This document shows, piece by piece, positions 10,818 through 19,014 of a stretch of DNA of 64,000 nt. The stretch is from Yersinia thracica (GTDB lineage: Bacteria; Pseudomonadota; Gammaproteobacteria; Enterobacterales; Enterobacteriaceae). The DNA is taken from contig NZ_CABHXX010000008.1 in NCBI RefSeq assembly GCF_902170565.1, forward strand, positions 18,611 through 82,610, given 5' to 3'. The notes beneath the pieces were generated by a model. It searched no databases and had not been told where the DNA came from. It worked only from the letters and a program-made list of their open reading frames with translations. The first letter of the stretch is position 1; each line of letters starts with the position of its first letter. Position numbers and translations under genes: made by a program.

Positions 10818-11696
10818 TTAGGATACCAATTCTAGCCCGGCTAATCGCCGCCAGTAGCCGTTACAATCGGCTTTATTGGTTAACGCCAGCGGAACCAAAC
10901 CTTGCTCGTTGGCGCGGAACTGGTCGATGACATTCAGCGTCTCAATACCTTGTGGCGAAAGACGGACGATATCCACTAAACCTTGCATGGAAATCAAATC
11001 ATTACCGAGGTTATAGCAGTAGCCACTCTGAGTTTGAATGCCATTGAGAATAAACACCTGCTGCTCTTCTTGTGACAGCACTGGCCGCCCTTGCGGGTAC
11101 TTAATGCAGCAAGTTTCACATTGGTCTTTGGCCAGATTTTCTGAACGCGCAGTAAAACAGCGGGCAGAATAAGCCAGTGGCAGATGGCCGTAGCTCAACA
11201 CTTCGACTTCAAACTGATGGCGGAACCCCAGCTCTTCACACTGTTGCAGCACATTAGCCAGCCAATCGCGAGATAGCTCAACCGGCATGCACCAGCGCAT
11301 CATGCCCTGGCGATGTAAAATCCGCAGGGTATAGGCGTTGTAGCAATTGAGCGCATGACCGGCCACAAATGGCAAACCGCGTTCGGCCGCCATATTCACC
11401 GCACCCAAATCATTCGCTTCCAGCAAGAATTCGCCGTTTTCCACATAGCGCTTTAATTCATTTAACTCTGATGGCGCTTGCAACAGGGCGAGAGTGGAAA
11501 TCACCACCTGCTTGCCGCTGGCGGCAACTTCTTTGGCTAAAGCTAACCAATCACCGACTTTCATTTCGCGGCGCTTGGTGCAGACATTCTCACCAAGATA
11601 AATGATATCGGCGCTGCTGCTGACTGCGGCCTGATAAAAAGCTTCAATATCGGTTTTTGGCCAGTAATAGAGCACTGCGCCTAAGGCGTACTTCAT
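10818..11696 (-). CDS. ubiV: O2-independent ubiquinone hydroxylation protein UbiV
   Basis: UbiV (YhbV, peptidase U32 family) works with UbiU and UbiT to hydroxylate the ubiquinone ring without oxygen, using prephenate as oxygen donor in E. coli. The 292-residue protein from ATG 11696 (MKYALGAVLYYW) carries Cys39, Cys180, Cys193 and Cys197, the positions that bind a 4Fe-4S cluster in E. coli UbiV, plus Cys196. Seven codons open upstream lie in the gap after ubiU and are not conserved. It is 11 bases downstream of ubiU on the same strand, so they form an operon. Confidence 0.96.
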   Translation of the reverse strand: MKYALGAVLYYWPKTDIEAFYQAAVSSSADIIYLGENVCTKRREMKVGDWLALAKEVAASGKQVVISTLALLQAPSELNELKRYVENGEFLLEANDLGAVNMAAERGLPFVAGHALNCYNAYTLRILHRQGMMRWCMPVELSRDWLANVLQQCEELGFRHQFEVEVLSYGHLPLAYSARCFTARSENLAKDQCETCCIKYPQGRPVLSQEEQQVFILNGIQTQSGYCYNLGNDLISMQGLVDIVRLSPQGIETLNVIDQFRANEQGLVPLALTNKADCNGYWRRLAGLELVS

Positions 11697-11707
11697 ACTT
11701 CCTCCGG

Positions 11708-12703
11708 CTACTGCCACTTACGGTGATAAGCGCCCAAGGTGGTTTGGGTGCCTTCGGACATTGCGCCCAGTTGTTCCATCCATTCTGCTTTAGCAGAAAA
11801 TTGCGCAGGATTGGCCTGATAGCGGTCAATTGCCTGCCGCCACACTTTGGCAACCTGGCTGACATAAGCTGGGCTGCGCTGACGCCCTTCAATTTTCACT
11901 GAGGCAATATTGGCGGCAAATAATTCTGGCAGCAGTTCAAGGGTATTCAGGCTGGTCGGCTCTTCCAGTGCATGATAGCGCTGCCCATCCACCAGATAGC
12001 GCCCTTTACACAGGGTCGGATAACCGGCATTTTCGTTATCTTCATAACGGTCGATCAGCACCTCATTGAGGCGAGATTCCATCCCTTGCGGGGTTTGCTG
12101 CCAGCGAACAAAGCGTGCTGGTGAACAGGCACCCACGGTATTGGGGGATTCACCAGTCAAATAGGATGAAAGATAACAGCGGCCTTCGGCCATAATGCAC
12201 AAGCTGCCAAAAGCGAAAACTTCCAGCGGTACCGGGCTGGTGCGGGATAATTGCTTAACCTGATGCATGGACAGCACGCGCGGTAAAACCACCCGTGCGA
12301 CATCAAAATGGCGTTGATAGAAACGGATAGCTTCATCATTGGTTGCGGATGCTTGCACCGATACATGGCGCTCCACCTCTGGATAGCGTTCAGCGGCATA
12401 TTCCAACATGGCCAAATCCGCCAGAATCAGTGCATCGGCCCCCAGTTGCGCCGCCATATCCACCGCTCGCTGCCAGCGGGAATAGCCGTCGGGGTGGGCG
12501 AAAGTATTAATAGCGATATGTAATTTGCGCTTGCGGCTGTGAACGTAATTGACCGCTTCCTGTAGTTTTTTCTCGGTGAAATTCAGTCCGGCAAAATGGC
12601 GGGCGTTAGTATCATCTTTCAAGCCGATATAAACTGCGTCGGCACCATTATCGATTGCGGCCTTTAATGCGGGTAAATTGCCGGCAGGACAAAGCAGCTC
12701 CAT
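11708..12703 (-). CDS. ubiU: O2-independent ubiquinone hydroxylation protein UbiU
   Basis: UbiU is the partner of UbiV in a heterodimer with one 4Fe-4S cluster per subunit. The 331-residue length equals the E. coli protein. It starts MELLCPAGNLPALKAAIDNG, a typical U32 opening, and has Cys169, Cys176, Cys193 and Cys232, all four cluster ligands known for E. coli UbiU. It heads the ubiUV operon and is divergent from ubiT, with 199 bases between them. FNR control is known in E. coli, but I found no clear FNR palindrome here. Confidence 0.97.
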   Translation of the reverse strand: MELLCPAGNLPALKAAIDNGADAVYIGLKDDTNARHFAGLNFTEKKLQEAVNYVHSRKRKLHIAINTFAHPDGYSRWQRAVDMAAQLGADALILADLAMLEYAAERYPEVERHVSVQASATNDEAIRFYQRHFDVARVVLPRVLSMHQVKQLSRTSPVPLEVFAFGSLCIMAEGRCYLSSYLTGESPNTVGACSPARFVRWQQTPQGMESRLNEVLIDRYEDNENAGYPTLCKGRYLVDGQRYHALEEPTSLNTLELLPELFAANIASVKIEGRQRSPAYVSQVAKVWRQAIDRYQANPAQFSAKAEWMEQLGAMSEGTQTTLGAYHRKWQ

Positions 12704-12902
12704 AGAATTTTCCCTATCCGAAGATGATATTAAAATATAGCGAAGGGCGATTTTAGTTAACCTGCTGTGAACTGACCTTGATTTAGGGCAGTTTCTTTGG
12801 CATTGGTGCCATTCTTCTGATATTTAGCAAGACTTTCAGAGACAACTTGGTGCAAAATTTATCGATATAACATATTTATCTGGATTTAGAAGGAGTCAGC
12901 CT

Positions 12903-13424
12903 GTGTTGGGAGAACTACGAGCGCGCCTTGTGCGCCAAGGGCCGGCGCTGCTGCGGGGGCCGTTAAAATTGACACCATTCGTCTTACAGCGGCAGGTACT
13001 AGAACAGCTGCTGGGTTGGCAATTCCGTCAGGCACTGCTGGACGGTGATTTGGAGTTTCTGGAGTCTCGCTGGTTAAAAATTGAAGTGCGCGACCTCGCA
13101 TTGCAATGGTTTATGACGGTAGAAAGCGGTAGGCTGGTGGTCAGCCAACAGGCTGAAGCGGATGTTAGCTTCAGTGGTGATGCCAACGATCTGATTTTGA
13201 TCGCTGCCCGTAAAGAAGATCCGGACACACTGTTTTTCCAGCGCCGGTTGCGAATTGAGGGGGATACCGAATTGGGCCTGTATGTGAAAAATCTGATGGA
13301 TGCCATTGAATTGGAATCCATGCCGACGCTACTGCGAGTGGGTCTGCAACAATTGGCTGAATTTATTGAAGCTGGTCAGCAAGAGGGTGCGGCGAGTACT
13401 TCCCGTACATTAGCATCATGCTGA
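12903..13424 (+). CDS. ubiT: Ubiquinone biosynthesis accessory factor UbiT
   Basis: UbiT (YhbT) is an SCP2-type lipid-binding protein needed with UbiUV for anaerobic ubiquinone synthesis. The start is GTG 12903 (MLGELRARLVRQGP), preceded by AGAAGGAG, and aligns with the E. coli start. Of 173 residues, about 40-140 form the SCP2 domain, including VVSQQAEADVSFSGD and the conserved DPDTLFFQRRLRIEGDTELG region. Its end overlaps yhbS by seven bases. Confidence 0.96.
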   Translation: MLGELRARLVRQGPALLRGPLKLTPFVLQRQVLEQLLGWQFRQALLDGDLEFLESRWLKIEVRDLALQWFMTVESGRLVVSQQAEADVSFSGDANDLILIAARKEDPDTLFFQRRLRIEGDTELGLYVKNLMDAIELESMPTLLRVGLQQLAEFIEAGQQEGAASTSRTLASC

Positions 13425-13921
13425 TCCGGGTTGAAATTCCAGTGGATGCACCGGGGATTGACGCCTTATTGCGCCAGGCATTCAAGGGTGATGATGAAGC
13501 TGAATTAGTGCAACAATTGCGCGAAGACGGCTTACTGACGCTGGGTATTGTGGCGACGGACGACGAGGGCGGTGTGGTTGGTTATGTCGCATTCAGCCCA
13601 GTGGATGTGGGCGGTGAAGACCGTCAATGGGTTGCGTTGGCCCCGCTGGCGGTGCAAGAAAGCTTGCGTCGGCAAGGTCTGGCGGAGAAACTAGTCTATG
13701 AAGGTCTCGACTCTCTGAATGAGTTCGGCTATGCCGCTGTCGTGGTGTTAGGCGATCCCGCCTATTATCAGCGTTTTGGCTTTGTTCCGGCGGCCCGCCA
13801 TCAATTAACCTGCCGTTGGCCTGATACCGAAGAGGCCTTTCAGGTGTATGCGTTAGCAGAAGATGCATTGACTGATGCGGATGGCGAAGTGGTGTTTTCT
13901 GCGCCGTTTAATCGGTTCTAA
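13418..13921 (+). CDS. yhbS: GNAT-family N-acetyltransferase YhbS
   Basis: A 167-residue single-domain acetyltransferase of unknown substrate. The acetyl-CoA-binding motif is seen as [20 protein letters not shown] (about residues 76-95), followed by [11 protein letters not shown], a typical motif B ending. It overlaps the ubiT 3' end by seven bases, suggesting co-translation, and its own last 14 bases overlap the convergent yhbQ. Confidence 0.93.
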   Translation: MLIRVEIPVDAPGIDALLRQAFKGDDEAELVQQLREDGLLTLGIVATDDEGGVVGYVAFSPVDVGGEDRQWVALAPLAVQESLRRQGLAEKLVYEGLDSLNEFGYAAVVVLGDPAYYQRFGFVPAARHQLTCRWPDTEEAFQVYALAEDALTDADGEVVFSAPFNRF

Positions 13922-14201
13922 CGTCTAGCAATGATATCAATGAAGAGGGCTGGTTCATCACCAGCTTTTCTTTTTGCTGCTTACTAAGTTGTTTCACCCG
14001 ATATTCCAGTTTCAACGCAGTTGAGCGATCCCCTGCTTCACAATGAAATACCAACACTAACTCCCCCTTACCCCGCAGCGCTTTTGCGCCTTTTCCGGCC
14101 TGATGTTGTGTGAGTCTTCTCGCTACGTCAGTGGTAATGCCGGTATACAGCATGCCGCTGGTGGTGCGCAGCAGATAGAGATGCCAAAGGCTGTCCGACA
14201 T
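13908..14201 (-). CDS. yhbQ: GIY-YIG nuclease-like protein YhbQ
   Basis: A 97-residue stand-alone GIY-YIG domain of the UPF0213 family. The GIY-YIG core is read as [17 protein letters not shown] with the catalytic Arg in [16 protein letters not shown] and a downstream Glu in [10 protein letters not shown]. coli YhbQ has been reported to have DNA-cleaving activity. In E. coli yhbQ lies next to yhbP; here about 14 kb separate them. Confidence 0.95.
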   Translation of the reverse strand: MSDSLWHLYLLRTTSGMLYTGITTDVARRLTQHQAGKGAKALRGKGELVLVFHCEAGDRSTALKLEYRVKQLSKQQKEKLVMNQPSSLISLLDVRTD

Positions 14202-14337
14202 AATTTTATTCCAGTCCGGGGGTAGCGGTTCGGAACATTATTACCGGAATTTCCTATTGCATTCTGACTTTTTTATCTGCTGGCACCTAATCAGTTTAAA
14301 TCGGCTCTATTTTGCTCGATATGAGCCATTCTGTTGC

Positions 14338-15654
14338 TTATTTAGTCTTTGCTGCAAACTCAAAGCGCGGTGAAACTAAGCCGTACAGTGTCCAACCAAG
14401 GAAAGTCACAATCGCGCCCCACGTCATGGCTTCCTGACCTGAACTGTAAAGTGCATAGAAGCTGTACATCGCACCAATAAAGGCAATGATATTGGCTTTG
14501 CGCGCTTTGGCTGGTGGAACATTGGCGGTTTTCTGAATAATTACCAATGCTGCCATAGATAGAATGTATGGGATGATATTGGTCACGACCGCCAGATTGA
14601 CCAGCACATTGAATTGTTTATTCAATGACGGGCTAATGGTCATCAGCGACAAGACACTCTGGATGACAACAATGGTCAGCATCCCTTTGATTGGCGCATC
14701 AGCTTTACTGACTTTTGAGAAGATTTTCGGGAAAAAGCCTTCATCAGCAGAGGATTTAAATACCTGAGCAATGGTGAACTGCCAGCCGAGCAATGAACCG
14801 ACACAAGACATAATCATCAATGCCATGATGATTTTACCCACGGCTGGGGTGAACATATAAGCGAATGCCAGGCCAAACGGCGCAGTTGAGTTCGCCAAAT
14901 CCATATTCGGCACAATACCGGCGATGACGTTGGTCGAAATAATGTAGATAACCGCTGCACCTAAAGTCCCGCCCAATACCGCGATCGGAACGTTACGTTC
15001 AGGGTTTTCTACCGCATCGGTGTTGGCACAGGCAGATTCCAGCCCCAGGAAAGCCCATAATGTCATAGAGATAGAAGAGCCGATAGCTTCAAAAGTTGGT
15101 ACACCATGTGGGTTCCATGCCGCCGCGTAAGCTGAGCCGCTAAACCAGAACCACCCAATAATCGAAATCCCCACGACGGGGATAATCACCCCCCAGATGG
15201 TGACACTACTGATTTGCCCGGTAATACGTGCGCCACCGAAGTTAGCAACGGTTGCCAACCACAGTACGCCGATGGTGGCGATACAAATACCGAATGGCGT
15301 TAAGGTGGTACCCAGTAATTCTGTGCCATAACCGACTGCTGATATCGCAATGGCGATATTGGCAATCAGCAGGGATGCGCCATAGGTATAGTTGGCCATA
15401 AAGTTGCCGGATTTGCCAAAAGCGTATTCTGCATAACCGCCCATCCCCCCTGATTTTCGGCTGAACATCCCGCACTGAGCAAAGGCATAAGCCAGTGCCA
15501 TAGAACCCACGGCGGTAACTAACCATGAAATGATAGAAATCGTCCCAACTTCGGCGAGTTTGGTTGGCAGCATAATTATGCCGGACCCCATCATATTGAC
15601 GGCGGTCAGAATAGTTAGCTGGACGACTCCCATCTTATTATTTGTTTTACTCAT
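14338..15654 (-). CDS. potE: Putrescine:ornithine antiporter PotE
   Basis: PotE is an APC-superfamily inner-membrane antiporter that exports putrescine for ornithine; with SpeF it consumes protons and protects against acid. The 438-residue protein starts MSKTNNKMGVVQLTILT and has about 12 hydrophobic segments. The substrate-site signature GSGIIMLPTKLAEVG lies in TM1, and the conserved GLESACANTDAVENPERNVP block lies near residue 204-223. It is 90 bases downstream of speF on the same strand, the usual speF-potE arrangement. Confidence 0.97.
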   Translation of the reverse strand: MSKTNNKMGVVQLTILTAVNMMGSGIIMLPTKLAEVGTISIISWLVTAVGSMALAYAFAQCGMFSRKSGGMGGYAEYAFGKSGNFMANYTYGASLLIANIAIAISAVGYGTELLGTTLTPFGICIATIGVLWLATVANFGGARITGQISSVTIWGVIIPVVGISIIGWFWFSGSAYAAAWNPHGVPTFEAIGSSISMTLWAFLGLESACANTDAVENPERNVPIAVLGGTLGAAVIYIISTNVIAGIVPNMDLANSTAPFGLAFAYMFTPAVGKIIMALMIMSCVGSLLGWQFTIAQVFKSSADEGFFPKIFSKVSKADAPIKGMLTIVVIQSVLSLMTISPSLNKQFNVLVNLAVVTNIIPYILSMAALVIIQKTANVPPAKARKANIIAFIGAMYSFYALYSSGQEAMTWGAIVTFLGWTLYGLVSPRFEFAAKTK

Positions 15655-15744
15655 TTTTATTATCTCTTTTAAAATTTCAGAGACTGCGAGAATAGTTTCC
15701 CGCAGGTTTGAGTTATTGATTGTTTTTAATAGATACTTTTTATT

Positions 15745-17910
15745 TTACTTATTTTTCATCATGTAGCCGTATGCGCGGTTCCATCCATCTTCATCGACTT
15801 GTAAATAAACACCCTGTAATTCAGGTGCAAAGCCTGGCAATAAATTAATACTTTCTTCAAGTGCCAGGAAATAACGTTGAGCCGCGCCACCCCAAACTTC
15901 ACCAGGGACAACACACAATACTCCCGGTGGGTAAGGAAGTGCACCTTCAGCGGCAATTCGACCTTCTGCTTTGCACAGTGGCACTAATTCAGCATGTCCA
16001 CGGACGAATTCAATATTGGCATCCTGAGGATTCATCACGACTTTAGGGAAGTATTGTTTACGGAACATTTCTTTTTGTAGCTGTTTAACATCATAGCTGA
16101 CATAAAGATCATGCATTTCCTGACATAATTTACCGATGGTATATCCTTTATAACGAGTTTCGTTATTACGATAAACCGTTGGTAATACCTCACTTAACAA
16201 TGCATCTTCTTCAATGAAACGTTCAAAACGAGCAATTTGTGCTACCAAATGTTGCATTTTCGCCAAGTCTTCAGCTGGCGTTAATAAGAACAGAATGGAA
16301 TTAAGGTCACATTTTTCTGGCACGATACCATTTTCACGCAGGAAATTAGCCAGAATGGTCGCTGGAATACCTGATGCAGTATATTCGCCAGTATTGGTAT
16401 CAATCCCTGGTGTGGTTAATAATAGTTTACATGGGTCAACAAAATATTGTGACTCTTCGTAACCTTCAAAAGCATGCCATTTTTCGCCAGGAATAAAATT
16501 AAAGAAACGTAAATCTTGTGCCATGGCATCGGTGTCATATTGTTGCCAAGGTTTGCCATCAACCTCTACCGGAACAAAAGGTTTAATCATATTACAGGTA
16601 TTTAAAATCATTTTACGGGCTTCAATACCGGTCTTAACACAATCTAACCACATACGCTGGCCACTTTTTCCTTCATGCATTTTCGCATTAACATCTAATG
16701 CTGCGAATAATGGATAAAATGGGCTAGTGGATGCATGCAACATAAAGGCATTATTAAAACGTTTATGGTTACAATAACGATCCTGGCCTTTAATATGTTT
16801 GTCTTTCTTATGAATTTGCGAAGTTTGTGAGAAACCAGCTTGTTGTTTATGTACTGATTGCGTAACGATAATCCCCGGATCGTTTTCATTCAGCTCAAGT
16901 AATAATGGTGAACAATCTTTCATCATCGGAATAAATTGTTCGTAGCCCACCCAAGCGGAGTCGAACAGAATATAATCGCAAAGGTGACCAATTTTATCCA
17001 CGACCTGACGAGCATTATAAATAGTGCCGTCATAAGTCCCCAATTGAATAATCGCCAGGCGGAATGGGCGAGCTTCATTGGCGCGGTCAGGCGCTACGCC
17101 ACGTATTTGTTCGCGCAGGTATTTTTCTTCGAAGCAGTGGGCATCAATACCGCCGATAAAGCCGAACGGGTTACGGGCAGTCTCCAGATATACCGGTGTT
17201 GCCCCAGCTTGAATCAGTGCGCCATGGTGGTTGGATTTGTGATTATTACGGTCAAATAGCACCAAATCACCACGGGCTAACAGAGCATTAGTGGCCACTT
17301 TATTAGAGGCAGAAGTCCCGTTCAGGACGAAATAAGTTTTATCGGCATTAAATACTTTTGCTGCATGTTTTTGAGCATCACAAGGCGCGCCTTCATGAAT
17401 AAGCAAATCACCTAATTTGACGTCAGCATTACACATATCAGAACGGAAAATAGTTTCGCCGTAGAAGTCAAAGAATTGACGGCCAGCCGGATGTTTACGG
17501 AAGAATTGCCCCCCTTGGTGTCCTGGGCAGGCAAACGTGGAGTTTCCCATTTCTACATATTTTTTTAATGTATTGAAGAAGGGGGGCAGCAATTCTTTCT
17601 CATATTTTTCAGCGGCGGATTCCAGTTGTTTACCGTAAAAATCAGTATTGTCACCGCACAGCTCAAATACCCCATTTAAAGACGGTAATACATCAGTATT
17701 CAGTTCTTCTTCACAACAAACCGCCGCAAAAATAGGGATATCCAAACCTAATGAATGAATGCTTTCAATGACATTATTATTAATATCCTGAACAGAAAGT
17801 ACCACGGCAGCAACATCAGTAAAATCTGTGTGTAAAACATCCACGACTTCGCGTTGGGTTTCAAAGCAGGGTATTGCTGAAGTACTTGCTGCGATATTTA
17901 ACTTCTTCAT
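15745..17910 (-). CDS. speF: Inducible ornithine decarboxylase SpeF
   Basis: SpeF decarboxylates ornithine to putrescine and CO2 with pyridoxal phosphate. The 721-residue length fits fold-III decarboxylases. An N-terminal wing domain is followed by the PLP core with the Schiff-base Lys355 in TQSVHKQQAGFSQ, and by FDSAWVGYEQF with the PLP-ring-contacting Asp near 317. The start MKKLNIAASTSAIPCF matches the family. It is followed by potE, and preceded by a 457-base leader with the speFL arrest-peptide gene upstream, so induction by ornithine at low pH is expected. Confidence 0.97.
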   Translation of the reverse strand: MKKLNIAASTSAIPCFETQREVVDVLHTDFTDVAAVVLSVQDINNNVIESIHSLGLDIPIFAAVCCEEELNTDVLPSLNGVFELCGDNTDFYGKQLESAAEKYEKELLPPFFNTLKKYVEMGNSTFACPGHQGGQFFRKHPAGRQFFDFYGETIFRSDMCNADVKLGDLLIHEGAPCDAQKHAAKVFNADKTYFVLNGTSASNKVATNALLARGDLVLFDRNNHKSNHHGALIQAGATPVYLETARNPFGFIGGIDAHCFEEKYLREQIRGVAPDRANEARPFRLAIIQLGTYDGTIYNARQVVDKIGHLCDYILFDSAWVGYEQFIPMMKDCSPLLLELNENDPGIIVTQSVHKQQAGFSQTSQIHKKDKHIKGQDRYCNHKRFNNAFMLHASTSPFYPLFAALDVNAKMHEGKSGQRMWLDCVKTGIEARKMILNTCNMIKPFVPVEVDGKPWQQYDTDAMAQDLRFFNFIPGEKWHAFEGYEESQYFVDPCKLLLTTPGIDTNTGEYTASGIPATILANFLRENGIVPEKCDLNSILFLLTPAEDLAKMQHLVAQIARFERFIEEDALLSEVLPTVYRNNETRYKGYTIGKLCQEMHDLYVSYDVKQLQKEMFRKQYFPKVVMNPQDANIEFVRGHAELVPLCKAEGRIAAEGALPYPPGVLCVVPGEVWGGAAQRYFLALEESINLLPGFAPELQGVYLQVDEDGWNRAYGYMMKNK

Positions 17911-18367
17911 TTATTTTTCTCTCTTATTTTATTTAGGGTATATGAACCCGTCCAACATTTTTGCAAGTTGGATTTAGTCGTTTAATAAATTCTGCGTATA
18001 GCAATCCGTATCAATGAATTAATATTCATTAATAATCTGGGCTGCTTTATATCTTTGCTGCGTAACACCACGGCTGAATTTCAGACGCAGTGATCCATAT
18101 GTCATTTAGCATTAATGACAAAGGTGACATTAATTTTTTACGAGATAGCTATGTTTCTGCTGAAAGACGTAAACATCGCACCAATATCCAGAAAGTGCAC
18201 TGGCACCCATCTGTTAGGCTTGAAAATATTACGAGTGTTCGTCTTTTCGAATGACGCAGACAATAGTTAACATCACGTAAAGGCAAGAAAGCACTTTTCG
18301 TCGCTGTTAAATATTGAGCATAGACAATGACTATCCAATAAAAATGGATGTCATCGCAGGAGGGAGA
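17911..18367 (-). promoter_or_regulatory. speF mRNA leader region between speFL and speF
   Basis: These 457 bases lie downstream of the speFL stop and upstream of the speF ATG on the minus strand. In E. coli the corresponding RNA is held in a terminating/untranslated state by Rho and structure unless SpeFL stalls the ribosome. I see AT-rich sequence and a Shine-Dalgarno AGAGAGAAAA before speF, but have not folded the alternative structures. A 51-codon frame on the opposite strand (18099-18254) is probably chance. Confidence 0.75.
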
Positions 18368-18472
18368 TTATCTATAATGGTAATAAGAAAAGTTAAAATA
18401 ACTACGGTGTGCGGGCATCATTAAATGCGTTGTTCGCCTTATATGTGCCATTTTCTTGTTGTTATTTTCCAT
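18368..18472 (-). CDS. speFL: SpeFL, ornithine-sensing arrest peptide (34 residues)
   Basis: SpeFL is a nascent peptide that captures ornithine in the ribosome exit tunnel, stalls the ribosome and switches on speF-potE. On the minus strand, ATG 18472 opens a 34-codon frame reading MENNNKKMAHIRRTTH, then LMMPAHRSYFNFSYYHYR and a TAA stop. It has the same length as E. coli SpeFL and an identical HIRRTTH sensor segment (residues 10-16). The C-terminal effector keeps the His22-Arg23 pair and the terminal Arg34, but the E. coli Phe-Phe is Tyr-Tyr (30-31). Position, length and motif make the assignment secure; stalling strength with Tyr-Tyr is unknown. Confidence 0.93.
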   Translation of the reverse strand: MENNNKKMAHIRRTTHLMMPAHRSYFNFSYYHYR

Positions 18473-18580
18473 TTGTGTAAGGTCTCTGGTTTTTTAAACA
18501 TTAAACAAGGTTGCCGTTTTAAACAAAACTTTCAAAAACGAACTGATGGCGGTTATTCTAGTCATAACACTCATTCATTC

Positions 18581-18596
18581 TGTGACTTAAGTCACG
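18581..18596. promoter_or_regulatory. CRP-like site upstream of speFL
   Basis: TGTGACTTAAGTCACG differs from the CRP consensus TGTGA-N6-TCACA only in the last base and contains the perfect palindrome GTGACTTAAGTCAC. It lies about 110 bases upstream of the speFL start codon, a plausible activator position for the speFL-speF-potE promoter. Confidence 0.55.
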
Positions 18597-18978
18597 TTTT
18601 TATCCGATTTTAAAATGCCTTTTGACTAATAAATGAATAAATAACTATTTTTATTCATTTTTAACGGTATTTATTCAAAACTGTACTGGATGTTATGCAA
18701 TACAGTAAGATTATATTTAACACGGCGGATACATTGGCGGGTTTATTATTATGCGATATTAGCAATGAGTGCGGCTTCTTAATAGATTTTGTATTTTATT
18801 TGTTAATCCATAATTATTTGTTACATCCAAACTTATACGCTTATTTTGCATATAAATTCATATGCATCTTATGCAGTAAATGCTAGCTAAATCACGTTAT
18901 CAGGCGGTTTTTCGCCATAAATCCTTTTCTCTGGGAGGATATGCTGAAAACTCTTTCTTTGAGGGATATAAGTGTCGA

Positions 18979-19001
18979 GAAAGAGGGGCAATGATTGCCC
19001 C
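18979..19001 (-). terminator. Terminator of the minus-strand lyase genes
   Basis: On the minus strand GGGGCAAT and ATTGCCCC form an eight-base-pair stem directly followed by TCTTTCT, beginning 14 bases after the stop of the heparinase II/III-family gene. Confidence 0.75.
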
Positions 19002-19014
19002 ATCCTAAATAAGA

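Larger units (their letters stand above)
18473..19014. other. Intergenic region upstream of speFL; no gene seen
   Basis: About 540 AT-rich bases between the speFL start and the 3' end of the heparinase-like gene. It holds a CRP-like palindrome (18581-18596) on the promoter side of speFL and a terminator for the lyase genes (18979-19001). Two open frames of about 60 codons (18425-18613, 18695-18886) lack ribosome-binding sites or family features, and the first runs antisense across speFL; both are judged non-coding. Confidence 0.7.

Noticed and set aside
12776..12789. Possible FNR site between ubiU and ubiT (TTGATTTAGGGCAG)
   Set aside because: Only one half-site fits; the right half is too far from ATCAA to call.
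18099..18254. 51-codon plus-strand frame opposite the speF leader
   Set aside because: Poor ribosome site, no family features, and it lies antisense to the functional leader; likely chance.
18425..18613. 62-codon plus-strand frame upstream of speFL
   Set aside because: It runs antisense across speFL and the CRP-like site, with AT-biased chance composition.
18695..18886. 63-codon frame rich in Leu/Phe/Tyr
   Set aside because: No Shine-Dalgarno, simple AT-rich sequence; the hydrophobicity is explained by base composition.
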